64,000 bases of DNA from Sporomusaceae bacterium UBA7701 (GCA_002482545.1 DLGF01000016.1:1-64000), one strand, 5' to 3'; positions 26,613-36,487 are shown, counted from the first letter of the stretch. Notes: generated from the sequence alone by a model not told the origin. Numbers and translations are program-made.

Positions 26613-27509
26613 ATGGCTAAAATCGTAGAATGTGTTCCCAATTTTTCGGAAGGACGCGATAAAGCAGTAATCGAAGCAATCGTCGACGAGGTCCGCAAAA
26701 CCGCGGGCGTCAAACTGCTGGATTATTCCTCCGACACCGATCATAACCGCACGGTGGTCACTTTTGTCGGCGGACCGGAAGGAGTGCGGGAAGCCGCCTT
26801 CCGGCTGGCGAAAAAAGCCGGCGAACTGATTGACATGAGCGTCCACCAGGGGGGGCATCCCCGCATGGGCGCCACCGATGTCATACCCTTTATTCCCATC
26901 GCCGATGTGACCATGGAGGATTGCGCAGCTCTGGCCCGCGCCGTCGGCCAGCGGATCGGCGAGGAGTTGGCGGTTCCGGTATACCTCTATGAGGACGCGG
27001 CGACCCGGCCGGAGCGGAAGAATCTGTCGGATGTGCGGAAAGGCCAGTACGAGGGGTTTTTCGAAAAAATAAAGGACGCCGACTGGCGGCCGGACTACGG
27101 CCCCGCCGCGATGAACGCCAAGGCCGGAGCCACCGCGGTGGGCGCCAGGTTTCCACTGGTGGCTTATAACGTCAATTTGGGCACCAGCGATATCGAAGTC
27201 GCCAACAGCATCGCCAAGGTTGTGCGCCACATCGGCGGCGGCCTCCGGTTCGTCAAGGCGATGGGGGTCAAGCTGGACGAGCGGAATATCGTCCAGGTGT
27301 CGATGAATCTTACCAACTATGAAAAGACCGCAGTGTACCGCGCCCACGAAATGGTCAAGATGGAGGCCAAGCGGTACGGGGTGCCGGTGGTGGGCGCCGA
27401 GGTGGTCGGCCTGCTGCCGATGAAGGCGCTGATCGACTGCGCCGAGTACTACCTGCAGTTGGAAAACTTCGATATCAACCAGGTGCTGGAAAAGCGCGTG
27501 GCGGAATAG
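26613..27509 (+). CDS. ftcD: Glutamate formimidoyltransferase
   Basis: 298 residues, transferring the formimino group of N-formimino-L-glutamate to tetrahydrofolate and releasing glutamate. The catalytic His82 is visible in GGHPRMGATDVIPF, at the same number as in the mammalian enzyme. This bacterial form has only the transferase domain; the cyclodeaminase is a separate gene 15 bases downstream. Start ATG with GAGGAGAG upstream, 21 bases after hutU. It replaces formiminoglutamase (HutG), which is absent here. Confidence 0.95.
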   Translation: MAKIVECVPNFSEGRDKAVIEAIVDEVRKTAGVKLLDYSSDTDHNRTVVTFVGGPEGVREAAFRLAKKAGELIDMSVHQGGHPRMGATDVIPFIPIADVTMEDCAALARAVGQRIGEELAVPVYLYEDAATRPERKNLSDVRKGQYEGFFEKIKDADWRPDYGPAAMNAKAGATAVGARFPLVAYNVNLGTSDIEVANSIAKVVRHIGGGLRFVKAMGVKLDERNIVQVSMNLTNYEKTAVYRAHEMVKMEAKRYGVPVVGAEVVGLLPMKALIDCAEYYLQLENFDINQVLEKRVAE

Positions 27510-27524
27510 GAGAGAGTATAGGTT

Positions 27525-28151
27525 ATGCTGATCAATATGACGCTGAAGGATTTTTTGGCCGAGGCCGCCTCGGCCACACCGGCGCCGGGCGGCGGAAGCG
27601 TATCGGCGCTGGTCGGCGCCCTCGGCGCGGCCCTGACTTCGATGGTCTGTGAACTGACTACCGAAAAGGATGCCGATCCAGCCGCCCTGGCCCAGGTCGC
27701 CCAGACCAAGACCGAGGTCCTGGCCCTGATGGATTCCCTCCAACAGGCGGTCGACCGGGACACCCAAGTGTTCAACAAGGTCATGGACGCCTACCGGATG
27801 CCCAAAGCCACGGACGCGGAAAAGCAGGTGCGCTCGGCGGCTATCCAAAACTCGCTCAAGGAAGCGGCCGATGAACCCTGCGGGGCCGCCGCGCTATGCC
27901 TGGAGGTCATGAAAAAGGCTTCCGCCATGCTCCGGATCGGCAACAGGAACGCCGCCAGCGATGCGGCGGTCGCGGGGCTTCTCGCCCATGCCGCCCTGCA
28001 CGGGGCGCTCTATAACGTCAAGATCAATATCGGGGCCGTCAAGGACGCGGATTATACGGACCGGATGAAACGCCGGATCGACGCCCTGACGGCTGAAAGC
28101 GATCAACTGCTGGCCAGCCTTAAAGCCCTTGCCGCCGAAGTGATCGGCTGA
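27525..28151 (+). CDS. fchA: Methenyl-/formimino-THF cyclodeaminase
   Basis: 208-residue member of the FTCD_C/serine-cycle cyclohydrolase family. It releases ammonia from 5-formimino-THF to give 5,10-methenyl-THF, and may also hydrolyse the latter. The family signature SATPAPGGGSVSALVGALG is near residue 12, and the rest is alpha-helical, with RNAASDAAVAGLLAHAA near the C-terminus. It lies between ftcD and fhs with short gaps and serves as the link between them. Confidence 0.92.
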   Translation: MLINMTLKDFLAEAASATPAPGGGSVSALVGALGAALTSMVCELTTEKDADPAALAQVAQTKTEVLALMDSLQQAVDRDTQVFNKVMDAYRMPKATDAEKQVRSAAIQNSLKEAADEPCGAAALCLEVMKKASAMLRIGNRNAASDAAVAGLLAHAALHGALYNVKINIGAVKDADYTDRMKRRIDALTAESDQLLASLKALAAEVIG

Positions 28152-28176
28152 CCCATTACATCAGTGAGGTGAGAGG

Positions 28177-29847
28177 ATGAAAACCGATATCGAAATCGCC
28201 CAGGAAGCGAAAATGAAGCCGGTCATGGACATTGCCCGCGGACTGGGCCTGACCGAGGACGACATCGAACTGTACGGCAAATACAAGGCCAAAGTCTCCC
28301 TGGAGGTATTCGACCGCCTGAAAGGCAAGCCCAACGGCAAACTGGTCCTGGTGACCGCCATCAACCCCACTCCGGCCGGCGAAGGAAAATCCACGGTGAC
28401 GGTAGGCTTGGGCCAGGCGCTGAACCGGATCGGGAAAAAAACCTGCATCGCTCTCCGGGAACCGTCCCTGGGACCGGTTTTCGGGGTGAAGGGCGGCGCC
28501 GCCGGCGGGGGCTATTCCCAGGTCGTCCCGATGGAGGACATCAACCTGCACTTCACTGGCGACATGCATGCCATTACCACCGCCAACAACCTGCTGTCGG
28601 CGGCCATTGACAACCATATCCACCAGGGCAACGCCCTAAGGATCGACTCCCGGCGCATCATCTTCAAGCGCGTGCTGGACATGAACGACCGGGCGCTGCG
28701 CCAGATTGTGGTGGGTATGGGCGGCAAAGCCAACGGTTTTGTCCGTGAAGAAGCCTTTATGATTACCGTGGCCTCGGAAATTATGGCCATCCTGTGCCTG
28801 TCGAACGGACTGATGGATCTGAAAGAGCGAATCGGCCGGATCCTTATCGCCTATAACCTGGACGGCGAGCCGATATTTGCCCGCGATCTCGGCGTCCAAG
28901 GATCGATGGCCCTGCTCCTCAAAGACGCCATCAAGCCCAACCTGGTGCAGACACTGGAAAATACGCCCGCCTTCGTGCATGGCGGCCCCTTCGCCAATAT
29001 CGCCCACGGCTGCAACAGCATCATGGCCACCAAGCTGGGTCTCAAACTGGGCGACTACCTGGTGACGGAGGCCGGTTTCGGCGCCGACCTGGGAGCGGAG
29101 AAGTTCCTGAACATCAAGTGCCGTTACGGCGGCTTTGCGCCGGATTGCGTCGTCATCGTCGCCACGGTGCGGGCCCTCAAGAACCACGGCGGCGTCGCCA
29201 AGGCCGACCTGGGCCGGGAAAACGTCGCAGCCCTGGCCGGCGGCTTCGCCAACCTGGAAAAGCAGGTTGAGAATATCCGCAAGTTCGGCGTTCCGGCCGT
29301 AGTGGCCGTCAATCGTTTCGTCAGCGACAGCGAGGCGGAAATCGCCTTTATCCAGGAGCGGTGCGCCGCCCTCAAGGTCCCGGTCTCGCTCTGCGAGGTC
29401 TGGGCGAAGGGGGGCGCCGGCGGCGAAGACCTGGCCGGCAAGGTTGTGGCTGAGATTGACAAGGGTCAGGCCCGTTTTAAAATGCTCTACGACTCCAATC
29501 AGCCCATCCGGGAAAAAGTCGCCGCCATTGTTACGGAAATCTACGGCGGGCGGGGCGTTTCCTTTACGAAGCAGGCGGAAAGCCAGGTAGCCGAGATTGA
29601 AAAGCTGGGACTGGATAAGCTGCCTGTTTGCATGGCGAAAACCCAATACTCCCTGTCGGACAATCCGGCGCTCCTCGGCCGGCCGGAAGGGTTCGACGTC
29701 ACCGTCCGGGAAGTGCGGGTCTCCAACGGGGCCGGCTTCATCGTCGCCCTGACCGGCGAGATCATGGTCATGCCCGGCCTGCCCAAGGTGCCGGCCGCGG
29801 AAAAGATCGACATCGACGAACGCGGGGTCATTACGGGCTTATTCTAA
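28177..29847 (+). CDS. fhs: Formate-tetrahydrofolate ligase
   Basis: 556 residues. The ATP-binding motif [14 protein letters not shown] is near residue 66, and [23 protein letters not shown] follows, as in all 10-formyl-THF synthetases. In this operon it most likely runs towards formate, turning 10-formyl-THF from the formimino group into formate plus ATP, so histidine breakdown yields substrate-level phosphorylation. It could equally serve the acetyl-CoA pathway. Start ATG follows GAGGTGAGAGG, 25 bases after fchA. Confidence 0.96.
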   Translation: MKTDIEIAQEAKMKPVMDIARGLGLTEDDIELYGKYKAKVSLEVFDRLKGKPNGKLVLVTAINPTPAGEGKSTVTVGLGQALNRIGKKTCIALREPSLGPVFGVKGGAAGGGYSQVVPMEDINLHFTGDMHAITTANNLLSAAIDNHIHQGNALRIDSRRIIFKRVLDMNDRALRQIVVGMGGKANGFVREEAFMITVASEIMAILCLSNGLMDLKERIGRILIAYNLDGEPIFARDLGVQGSMALLLKDAIKPNLVQTLENTPAFVHGGPFANIAHGCNSIMATKLGLKLGDYLVTEAGFGADLGAEKFLNIKCRYGGFAPDCVVIVATVRALKNHGGVAKADLGRENVAALAGGFANLEKQVENIRKFGVPAVVAVNRFVSDSEAEIAFIQERCAALKVPVSLCEVWAKGGAGGEDLAGKVVAEIDKGQARFKMLYDSNQPIREKVAAIVTEIYGGRGVSFTKQAESQVAEIEKLGLDKLPVCMAKTQYSLSDNPALLGRPEGFDVTVREVRVSNGAGFIVALTGEIMVMPGLPKVPAAEKIDIDERGVITGLF

Positions 29848-29891
29848 AAGCCCGGTTCCCGGAATAGGCGGATCAATACCATAGGACAAAA

Positions 29892-29925
29892 GCGTGGTTT
29901 CCCGGCTTCGGCCAGGAAACCACGC
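29892..29925 (+). terminator. Stem-loop between fhs and hutH
   Basis: GCGTGGTTTCC pairs exactly with GGAAACCACGC around a 12-base loop, but no T-run follows. It may be a partial terminator or an RNA-processing/stability element that lets the hutHI part be expressed differently. Confidence 0.45.
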
Positions 29926-30020
29926 GGCGTTTGTGAGGCCTTTCAGCGCGGTAAAGAATTAATGGAATAATGGAATACTTTGCTGCATTCTTAAAATGCT
30001 AATCATGAGGGGGGTTCCTG

Positions 30021-31562
30021 ATGGATAAACATGCGGCCCGGGAGGTAATTCTGGACGGCGATTCCCTGACCATTCAGGACGTGGTCGCCGTCGCGCGGCA
30101 GCATAAACCGGTGGCGGTCTCGCCGGCCGGCCTGGCCAAGCTGGAGCGGGCCAGGGCGATGGTGGACCGGTTTATCGCCGAGGACAAAGTGGTCTACGGG
30201 CTTACCACCGGCTTCGGCAAATTCAGTACCGTCACCATCAGCAAAGAGCAGACCGAAGAGCTTCAGGAAAATCTGATCATCAGCCACGCCGTGGGGGTGG
30301 GCGAACCCTTCCCCGAAGAGATCGTCCGGGCGATGATGCTGCTCAGGGCCAATGCTTTGACCAAGGGGCATTCCGGGGCCAGGCCGGTGGTTGTCGCCAC
30401 CCTGCTCGAAATGCTGAATAAGGGGGTCCATCCCGTAATTCCGGAAAAGGGCTCGCTCGGCGCCAGCGGCGACCTCGCGCCTTTGTCCCATATGGTGCTT
30501 GTCCTTATCGGCAAAGGGGAGGCCTTTTATAACGGCGAACGGATGCCGGGGGCCGCGGCCATGACCAAGGCGGGCATCCCAGCGGTGAAGCTGAAGGCCA
30601 AGGAAGGTTTGGCGCTGATCAACGGCACCCAGGCGATGACTGCGGTGGGCGCCCTGGCCTATCACGACGCCGTCGGTCTCGCCAAGCTGGCCGATGTCGC
30701 CGCCGCCATGTCGGTGGAAGCGCTGGAAGGCATTACTCCCGCCTTTGATCCCCAGGTGCATGCCGTGCGGCCCCACCCCGGCCAGATCCAGGCGGCGGCC
30801 AACCTGAGGCGGCTGCTGGCGGGCAGTGAAATTATCGGCGGCGCCACCCACGGCAGGGTGCAGGACGCCTATGCCCTGCGGTGCACGCCCCAGGTGCACG
30901 GCGCTTCCCGGGATGCCCTGGAGTATGTCCGCAGAGCCGTTGAGACGGAAATCAATTCGGTTACCGACAACCCCATCCTGTTCCCGGAAACCGGCGAAGT
31001 CATCTCCGGCGGGAACTTTCACGGTCAGCCGATGGCCCTGGCCTTTGACTTTCTGGGCATCGCCGCCGCCGAACTGGCCAATATCTCCGAACGGCGGACC
31101 GAGCGGCTGGTCAATCCGGCCCTCAGCAACGGCCTGCCGGCTTTCCTCTGCCAAAACGGCGGCCTGAACTCCGGGTTTATGATCTGCCAATACAGTGCGG
31201 CCTCCCTGGTGTCGGAAAACAAAGTGCTGGCCCATCCCGCCAGTGTTGATTCCATTCCCAGCTCCGCCAATCAGGAAGACCATGTCAGCATGGGGACGAT
31301 TGCCGCCCGCAAGGCCCGCAGCATAGTCGAAAACGCGGCCAATGTGCTGGCGATCGAGCTCTTATGCGCCGCTCAGGGCATCGACCTGCGCGGCGGGAAG
31401 CCGGGCAGGGGCTCGGGAGCGGGCTACCGGGCGGTGCGGAAGGCGGTAAGCTTCATGGAGCGGGACCGGGAAATCTGGCCGGACATGCGGGCCGTTGAAA
31501 AACTCGTCCGAAACGGCGGCATCTTGCAGGAAGTGGCCGCGGCGATCGGCGAAATAGACTAG
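30021..31562 (+). CDS. hutH: Histidine ammonia-lyase
   Basis: 513-residue enzyme for the first step of histidine use (histidine to urocanate plus ammonia). The autocatalytic MIO cofactor triad Ala148-Ser149-Gly150 lies in GSLGASGDLAPLSH. VVYGLTTGFGKFS near residue 58 and SGGNFHGQPMALAFD are the other active-site hallmarks. Length is standard. It follows fhs after a 173-base gap with a hairpin, and overlaps no neighbour; hutI follows after 29 bases. Confidence 0.97.
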   Translation: MDKHAAREVILDGDSLTIQDVVAVARQHKPVAVSPAGLAKLERARAMVDRFIAEDKVVYGLTTGFGKFSTVTISKEQTEELQENLIISHAVGVGEPFPEEIVRAMMLLRANALTKGHSGARPVVVATLLEMLNKGVHPVIPEKGSLGASGDLAPLSHMVLVLIGKGEAFYNGERMPGAAAMTKAGIPAVKLKAKEGLALINGTQAMTAVGALAYHDAVGLAKLADVAAAMSVEALEGITPAFDPQVHAVRPHPGQIQAAANLRRLLAGSEIIGGATHGRVQDAYALRCTPQVHGASRDALEYVRRAVETEINSVTDNPILFPETGEVISGGNFHGQPMALAFDFLGIAAAELANISERRTERLVNPALSNGLPAFLCQNGGLNSGFMICQYSAASLVSENKVLAHPASVDSIPSSANQEDHVSMGTIAARKARSIVENAANVLAIELLCAAQGIDLRGGKPGRGSGAGYRAVRKAVSFMERDREIWPDMRAVEKLVRNGGILQEVAAAIGEID

Positions 31563-31591
31563 TGCACGGATTGGCACAGAGGAGTGAAAGC

Positions 31592-32851
31592 ATGCAAGCT
31601 GATTTGCTGATTGAAAATGCCCGGCAGGTCGTCACCTCCCGGGGCGGGGCGAATCCCCTGATAAAAGACGATCTGGGGCGGATCGAGATCATCGAGAACG
31701 GAGCGGTCGCCGTTGGCGGCGGCCGGATTCTGGCCGTCGGAACGACCGCCGAGGTGCGGGCCAAGGTAACGGTCACCCCGGCCACCCGGAGGATGGATGC
31801 GGCGGGACAGATCGCCCTGCCCGGCCTGGTGGACGCCCATACCCACCTGGTGTTCGCCGGCTCGCGGGAAAACGAACTCGATTTGAAACTGAAGGGTGTT
31901 CCTTATCTTGAAATCCTCGCCCAGGGCGGCGGCATTCTGAGCACAGTGCGGGCGACCCGCGCGGCCGACCGGGAGGAGCTTGTCGGGATTGGCCGGAAGT
32001 ACGCCCGGCAGATGCTGGCCCAGGGCACGACGACCGCGGAGGTCAAGAGCGGCTATGGCCTGACCGTAGCCGACGAACTGAAGCAACTGGAAGCGGTCCG
32101 GGACCTGGCTTCCCAGTCGGCCCTGGATTTGGTGCCCACCTTTATGGGGGCCCACGCCTTTCCGCCGGAATATAAGAACGATCCGGAAAAGTTCGTCGAC
32201 CTCTTGGTGACGGAGATGATTCCCGCCGTCGCCCGGCAGGGCCTGGCCGAATACTGCGACGTCTTCTGCGAAAAGGGCGTCTTCAGCGTCGAGCAGTCCC
32301 GGCGCATTCTTCAGGCAGGGCTGGCGGCCGGCCTTAAACCGAAGATCCACGCCGAGGAGATCGAATGCCTGGGCGGGGCGGAACTGGCCTCCGAGCTTGG
32401 CGCCGCTTCGGCCGACCACCTGCTGATGATCTCCGACGCCGGCATCCGGAAGATGGCTGACGCGGGGGTGGTCGCGGTGCTGCTGCCGGCTACGACCTTT
32501 TATCTGCGCGAGGACCACTACGCGCCGGCCCGCAAGATGATCGAAGCCGGGGTGCCGGTGGCGCTGGCCAGCGACTTCAATCCCGGCAGTTGCCCCAACA
32601 ACAATCTCCAGTTCGTTATGACCGTCGCCTGTCTCTATCTCCGCATGACCCCGGCGGAGGTAATCAACGCCGTTACGATCAATGCCGCTCATGCCGTCGG
32701 CCGAGCCGACCGGGTCGGCAGCCTGGAGGAGGGCAAACAGGCGGATATCGTGCTTTTTGACGCCCCGAGCTATCAATATTTGCCTTACCGCCTGGGAAGC
32801 AACCTGGTAACCACTGTCATTAAGCAGGGCAAAGTGGTAGTTGAGAATTAA
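31592..32851 (+). CDS. hutI: Imidazolonepropionase
   Basis: 419-residue amidohydrolase that opens the imidazolone ring to give N-formimino-L-glutamate, the substrate of FtcD. Metal ligands appear in VDAHTHLVFAGSRENE, with TTAEVKSGYGLT, the HAEE motif and ASDFNPGSCP later. I use the ATG at 31592 with AGAGGAG seven bases upstream; the reading from 31562 adds ten residues without support. Last gene of the hut operon; a hairpin follows 21 bases on. Confidence 0.95.
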   Translation: MQADLLIENARQVVTSRGGANPLIKDDLGRIEIIENGAVAVGGGRILAVGTTAEVRAKVTVTPATRRMDAAGQIALPGLVDAHTHLVFAGSRENELDLKLKGVPYLEILAQGGGILSTVRATRAADREELVGIGRKYARQMLAQGTTTAEVKSGYGLTVADELKQLEAVRDLASQSALDLVPTFMGAHAFPPEYKNDPEKFVDLLVTEMIPAVARQGLAEYCDVFCEKGVFSVEQSRRILQAGLAAGLKPKIHAEEIECLGGAELASELGAASADHLLMISDAGIRKMADAGVVAVLLPATTFYLREDHYAPARKMIEAGVPVALASDFNPGSCPNNNLQFVMTVACLYLRMTPAEVINAVTINAAHAVGRADRVGSLEEGKQADIVLFDAPSYQYLPYRLGSNLVTTVIKQGKVVVEN

Positions 32852-32872
32852 GGCATACCGCCCGGATGGTCG

Positions 32873-32923
32873 AAAGGCTATGGTTTGTCATGCGGCTTAT
32901 GGGCAGAATGAGCCATAGCCTTT
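32873..32923 (+). terminator. Terminator at the end of the hut operon
   Basis: AAAGGCTATGG pairs with CCATAGCCTTT around a 29-base loop that contains a smaller stem; followed by a short T-run. Confidence 0.6.
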
Positions 32924-32960
32924 ATCCGGCTTAGTACGGGGAAAAGTGCGCAGGGAGAAG

Positions 32961-32989
32961 TTGACGGAAGGCCGAAAATGATTTATAAT
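32961..32989 (+). promoter_or_regulatory. Sigma-A-type promoter of the tRNA-Gln/Lys unit
   Basis: TTGACG and TATAAT are separated by 17 bases, ending 36 bases before the tRNA-Gln gene. Confidence 0.7.
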
Positions 32990-33024
32990 ACTCTTTGTGA
33001 CATATTTAACTGATATATATTGAT

Positions 33025-33099
33025 TGGGGCGTCGCCAAGCGGTAAGGCACGGGACTCTGACTCCCGCATGCGCAGGTTCGAATCCTGCCGCCCTAGCCA
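33025..33099 (+). tRNA. tRNA-Gln (anticodon CTG)
   Basis: Full cloverleaf: acceptor TGGGGCG/CGCCCTA, D arm GCCAAGCGGTAAGGC, anticodon loop CTCTGAC giving CTG, T loop TTCGAAT, and encoded CCA. Confidence 0.95.
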
Positions 33100-33102
33100 C
33101 AG

Positions 33103-33178
<76 letters not shown>

Positions 33179-33186
33179 GCAAATTC

Positions 33187-33214
33187 AAGGCTTCGCATTT
33201 CTGCGAAGCCTTTT
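33187..33214 (+). terminator. Terminator of the tRNA-Gln/Lys unit
   Basis: AAGGCTTCGC-ATTTCT-GCGAAGCCTTTT, a strong rho-independent hairpin. Confidence 0.9.
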
Positions 33215-33645
33215 GTTATGCCTCTGGCGGCGAGGTTGGCGGCAACAGTCAAAAAAAGCGTTGTCAATATTTACGAAAAAGAAGCGCCAGAAAATAGGCT
33301 GCTTATCGCTTGCTTTTGCCTGTCTTTTTCAGAATATTTTGCCAGGAGAAATTATCTTATAGTAAATTTTGCAATTCCAGCAGGATTTTGGTGGGAGGTT
33401 GTCCAAATCAATATCCCGGGTGAGGCGTTTCAGCCAACCTCGTGACTCGCGCCGCGGCAAGCATTGACTGTGCCGTGAGGCGAGGCACGGCCATTGAGTT
33501 ATATAGGCGCAGTCTATTGTCAGGCTGTCTATGCAAGAGTCGCAGTCTGATTTTGTTTTTGCGGCAGTAATTGTTTGAAAGATTAGAAGCCGGAGGTATC
33601 ATCTGGTTCTTTCATCCGGAATTTGGTCAACAGGGAGGATGTTTT
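33215..33645. other. Untranslated region upstream of motA, no gene seen
   Basis: About 430 bases without a convincing gene; the 75-codon ORF at 33218 has no ribosome-binding site. No sigma-28 consensus promoter is apparent for motAB. Confidence 0.4.
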
Positions 33646-34452
33646 TTGGAAAAGTCAACGGTTATCGGGCTCATCCTGGGCATTGGCGCCATCTCTACCG
33701 GCATGGTGCTCAAGGGAGCCAGTCTTTCCGCCCTTCTCAATCCGGCCGCCATGCTCATCATTTTTGCCGGTACGGCCGCTTGTCTTCTGAACGCCTTTCC
33801 CCTGGCCCAGCTCAAGAAGTTCCCCAAGCTGCTGAAGATGCTCTTCAAGCCGCCCCAGGGCATGGACAAGCCGGCGATTTCAAAGATGTTCATCGAGCTA
33901 TCCCAGATTGCCCGCCGGGAAGGTCTTCTGGCCCTGGAGTCAAAGCTGACGGAGGTTGAAGATCCGTTTTTGAAAAACGGTTTATCGATGGTCATCGACG
34001 GGATGGACCCTGATTTGGTGGCCGATGTCCTGGCGCTGGAAATCCAGCAGATGGAGGAGCGGCACCGCAGCGGCGCGTTGATCTTTTCCCAGGCCGGCAC
34101 GTATGCTCCGACGCTTGGCGTTCTGGGAGCCGTGGTCGGTCTGGTCGCCGCCCTCGGCAATCTGGACGATATCGAGAAACTGGGCCATTCCATCGCCGCG
34201 GCGTTTATCGCCACGCTGTTCGGCATATTCTCGGGCTATGTGCTGTGGCATCCCTTCGCCAATAAATTAAAGCAGATATCCAAGGAGGAAGGGGAGCGGA
34301 AGCGGATGATGATGGAGGGGATTTTGTCCCTCCAGGCCGGCGACAACCCGGTAACGGTAGAGGCCAAGATGCGGGTATTCATACCTCAGGACGAGCGGGA
34401 AAAAGTGAAACCAAACGAGGTGTCGGCCGATGTCGCGCAGGAAGCATCATAA
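33646..34452 (+). CDS. motA: Flagellar motor stator protein MotA
   Basis: 268-residue inner-membrane stator subunit with four membrane helices and a large cytoplasmic loop that contacts FliG. It starts MEKSTVIGLILGIGAISTGM from a TTG at 33646 with AGGGAGG upstream. The conserved proline-bearing third helix region (TYAPTLGVLGAVVGLVAAL) and the fourth helix (IAAAFIATLFGIFSGYVLWHP) are evident. Its 3' end overlaps motB by 23 bases. Confidence 0.95.
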   Translation: MEKSTVIGLILGIGAISTGMVLKGASLSALLNPAAMLIIFAGTAACLLNAFPLAQLKKFPKLLKMLFKPPQGMDKPAISKMFIELSQIARREGLLALESKLTEVEDPFLKNGLSMVIDGMDPDLVADVLALEIQQMEERHRSGALIFSQAGTYAPTLGVLGAVVGLVAALGNLDDIEKLGHSIAAAFIATLFGIFSGYVLWHPFANKLKQISKEEGERKRMMMEGILSLQAGDNPVTVEAKMRVFIPQDEREKVKPNEVSADVAQEAS

Positions 34453-35200
34453 CGAGCACCACGAAGAGCATATCGACGAATCGTGGCTTATTCCCTACGC
34501 CGATATCCTGACCTTGCTGCTGGCGCTTTTTATCGTGCTGTTCGCCTCCGCTCAGGTGGATCAGAAAAAATTCGACATGATTGCCCAGTCCTTCAGCAAC
34601 GCCTTCATGGGCAGCAACTCCATCTTCGACAGCAACCATACGCCGCTTCAGATTGATGACGGGCAACCCCGCCCGCAGGAGAAGGTGCCGCTGGTCAGCC
34701 TTTCCAGCGCCGATAAAGCCCGGATGTTTCAGGCCGAAACGGCCCAGTTGGTTGAGGCTAAACGCAAGATGGACGCTTATATTCAGGAAAATGGACTGGG
34801 CGGAAGCCTGGAAACCGCCTTGACGGAAGAAGGCCTGGTGGTCCGGATCAAAGAGACGGCCCTGTTTCCGTCCGGCAGTGCGGAGCTTATCCCCCAGTCC
34901 CGGGCGTTTGCCGACCAGATCGCCACCATGCTTTCCGCTCTTCCCCAGCGGGTAATCATCTCCGGCCATACCGACAACGTTCCCATCAATACCGCCGAGT
35001 TCCCCACCAACTGGGATTTAAGCTCGAAGCGCGCCCTCAACTTCATGAAATACCTGCTCGCCCGCTCCAACCTTCAGCCTGAACGGTTCAGCGCCATCGG
35101 GTACGGGGAGTACCGCCCGGTGGCTCCCAATGCTGACGAGGCCGGACGGGCCCGGAACCGGAGAGTGGAGGTCCTGATTGTCCGCAGCTATAATTTATAA
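34430..35200 (+). CDS. motB: Flagellar motor stator protein MotB
   Basis: 256 residues. A single N-terminal membrane helix carries the proton-binding Asp in WLIPYADILTLLLALFIVLFA, preceded by a basic/His-rich cytoplasmic tail (RRKHHNEHHEEH). The C-terminal OmpA-like domain binds peptidoglycan (ISGHTDNVPINTAEFPTNWDLSSKRALN and RNRRVEVLI). It overlaps motA, giving coupled translation, and is followed by a strong terminator. Confidence 0.95.
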   Translation: MSRRKHHNEHHEEHIDESWLIPYADILTLLLALFIVLFASAQVDQKKFDMIAQSFSNAFMGSNSIFDSNHTPLQIDDGQPRPQEKVPLVSLSSADKARMFQAETAQLVEAKRKMDAYIQENGLGGSLETALTEEGLVVRIKETALFPSGSAELIPQSRAFADQIATMLSALPQRVIISGHTDNVPINTAEFPTNWDLSSKRALNFMKYLLARSNLQPERFSAIGYGEYRPVAPNADEAGRARNRRVEVLIVRSYNL

Positions 35201-35207
35201 ATGCAGC

Positions 35208-35245
35208 AAAAAGCAATCCGCCTTTATGGGGGCGGATTGCTTTTT
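35208..35245 (+). terminator. Terminator after motB
   Basis: AAAAAGCAATCCGCC pairs exactly with GGCGGATTGCTTTTT around an 8-base loop. Confidence 0.93.
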
Positions 35246-35398
35246 GCCCTAAAAAACCTGCGCGACACCGGGAGGCCTTGGTGCGGGAAAGCCGGAAATA
35301 AGTCTTGGCAAAGGCTGGCCCGGCGGAAGGATACCCGCCGCTTGCGTGGAATATTATTCCATTGCGCCTGTTAGGCGATCTGACTGGAGGGGATTCGA

Positions 35399-36472
35399 AT
35401 GGATCGGACTTTGAACTGGCTGAAAGAAATAACCGATGTGGCGGGGCCGTCGGGCTTCGAGGGGCGGGTCAAGGAGCTGCTGCATAACCGGTTGGCCGGA
35501 ACAGCCGAAGTGTCTACGGACCGGCTGGGGAGCATCATCTTTAAACGGACCGGGACTGCGGGAGGCCCCAGGATCATGCTGGCCGGGCATATGGATGAAA
35601 TCGGCTTTATGGTAAAAACGATTACGAAGGAAGGCTATCTGAAATTCACTTGCCTGGGCGGCTGGTGGGAGCAGGTCATGCTGGGCCAGCGGGTCACCGT
35701 CCTCGCCGCGAAAGGCGATATCCCGGGGGTCATCGGATCTAAGCCGCCCCATATTCTTTCGCCGGAAGAGCGCAAGAAGATGGTCGAGAAGAAAGAAATG
35801 TACATCGACATTGGCGCGGCAGATGAAAAGGAGGCCAGGGAATTTTTCGGGGTCCGGCCGGGGGATGCGGTTGTGCCTTACAGCGAATTTACGGTTATGG
35901 CCAACGCGAAGCTGCTGATGGCCAAGGCCTGGGACGACCGGGTCGGGTGCGCCGTCTTCGCCGATGTCCTGGAGCAGTTGAAGGGGGTGGAGCATCCTAA
36001 CGAGGTGTACGGCGTAGGAACCGTCCAGGAAGAGGTGGGGCTGCGCGGGGCCAAGACCAGCGCGGCGGTCATCAACCCCGATGTCGCGTTTGCCGTCGAT
36101 GTCTGTATCGCCGGCGACACCCCCGGGGTTCAGGAGGATCAGGCAGCCTCCAAATTGGGTAAAGGGGTCGCCGTCGCCGTTTTCGACGGTTCGATGGTTC
36201 CGCATCGGGCGCTGAGGGACTTTGTCATCGCCACCGCGGAAGAAGAAAAGATCCCCTTCCAACTGGACTTTATCGAAGGCGGGGGGACGGACGCCGGACG
36301 GATTCATCTGCATGCCCAGGGTGTACCGAGCCTGTTTATCGGCATTCCTTCCCGTTATATCCACAGTCATAACAGCGTCATTCATCGCGATGACTATGAA
36401 GCGGCTGTCCGCCTGATGGTCGCGGTGATCAGACGACTCGACCGGCCGGCTTTTGAAGGATTGATTAAATAA
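35399..36472 (+). CDS. M42 family aminopeptidase/deblocking peptidase
   Basis: 357-residue cytosolic dinuclear metallopeptidase of the FrvX/PepA-glutamyl/TET type. Ligands are visible in AGHMDEIGF (His, Asp), KAWDDRVGC (bridging Asp), TVQEEVGLRGA (general base and ligand Glu), VDVCIAGDTPG (Asp) and IHSHNSV (final His). The interrupting barrel domain occupies about residues 75-170. Such enzymes trim short peptides in large multimers. It is monocistronic, with AGGGGATTCGA before the ATG and a terminator after it. Confidence 0.92.
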   Translation: MDRTLNWLKEITDVAGPSGFEGRVKELLHNRLAGTAEVSTDRLGSIIFKRTGTAGGPRIMLAGHMDEIGFMVKTITKEGYLKFTCLGGWWEQVMLGQRVTVLAAKGDIPGVIGSKPPHILSPEERKKMVEKKEMYIDIGAADEKEAREFFGVRPGDAVVPYSEFTVMANAKLLMAKAWDDRVGCAVFADVLEQLKGVEHPNEVYGVGTVQEEVGLRGAKTSAAVINPDVAFAVDVCIAGDTPGVQEDQAASKLGKGVAVAVFDGSMVPHRALRDFVIATAEEEKIPFQLDFIEGGGTDAGRIHLHAQGVPSLFIGIPSRYIHSHNSVIHRDDYEAAVRLMVAVIRRLDRPAFEGLIK

Positions 36473-36487
36473 CGTCCGGTGAGCGAC

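Noticed and set aside
26118..27848. 576-codon minus-strand ORF opposite hutU/ftcD
   Set aside because: Antisense shadow; His/Gly/Asp-rich with no domain pattern, while both plus-strand genes are firmly identified.
33218..33445. 75-codon ORF upstream of motA
   Set aside because: It has no ribosome-binding site, begins at the edge of a tRNA terminator and resembles no protein family.
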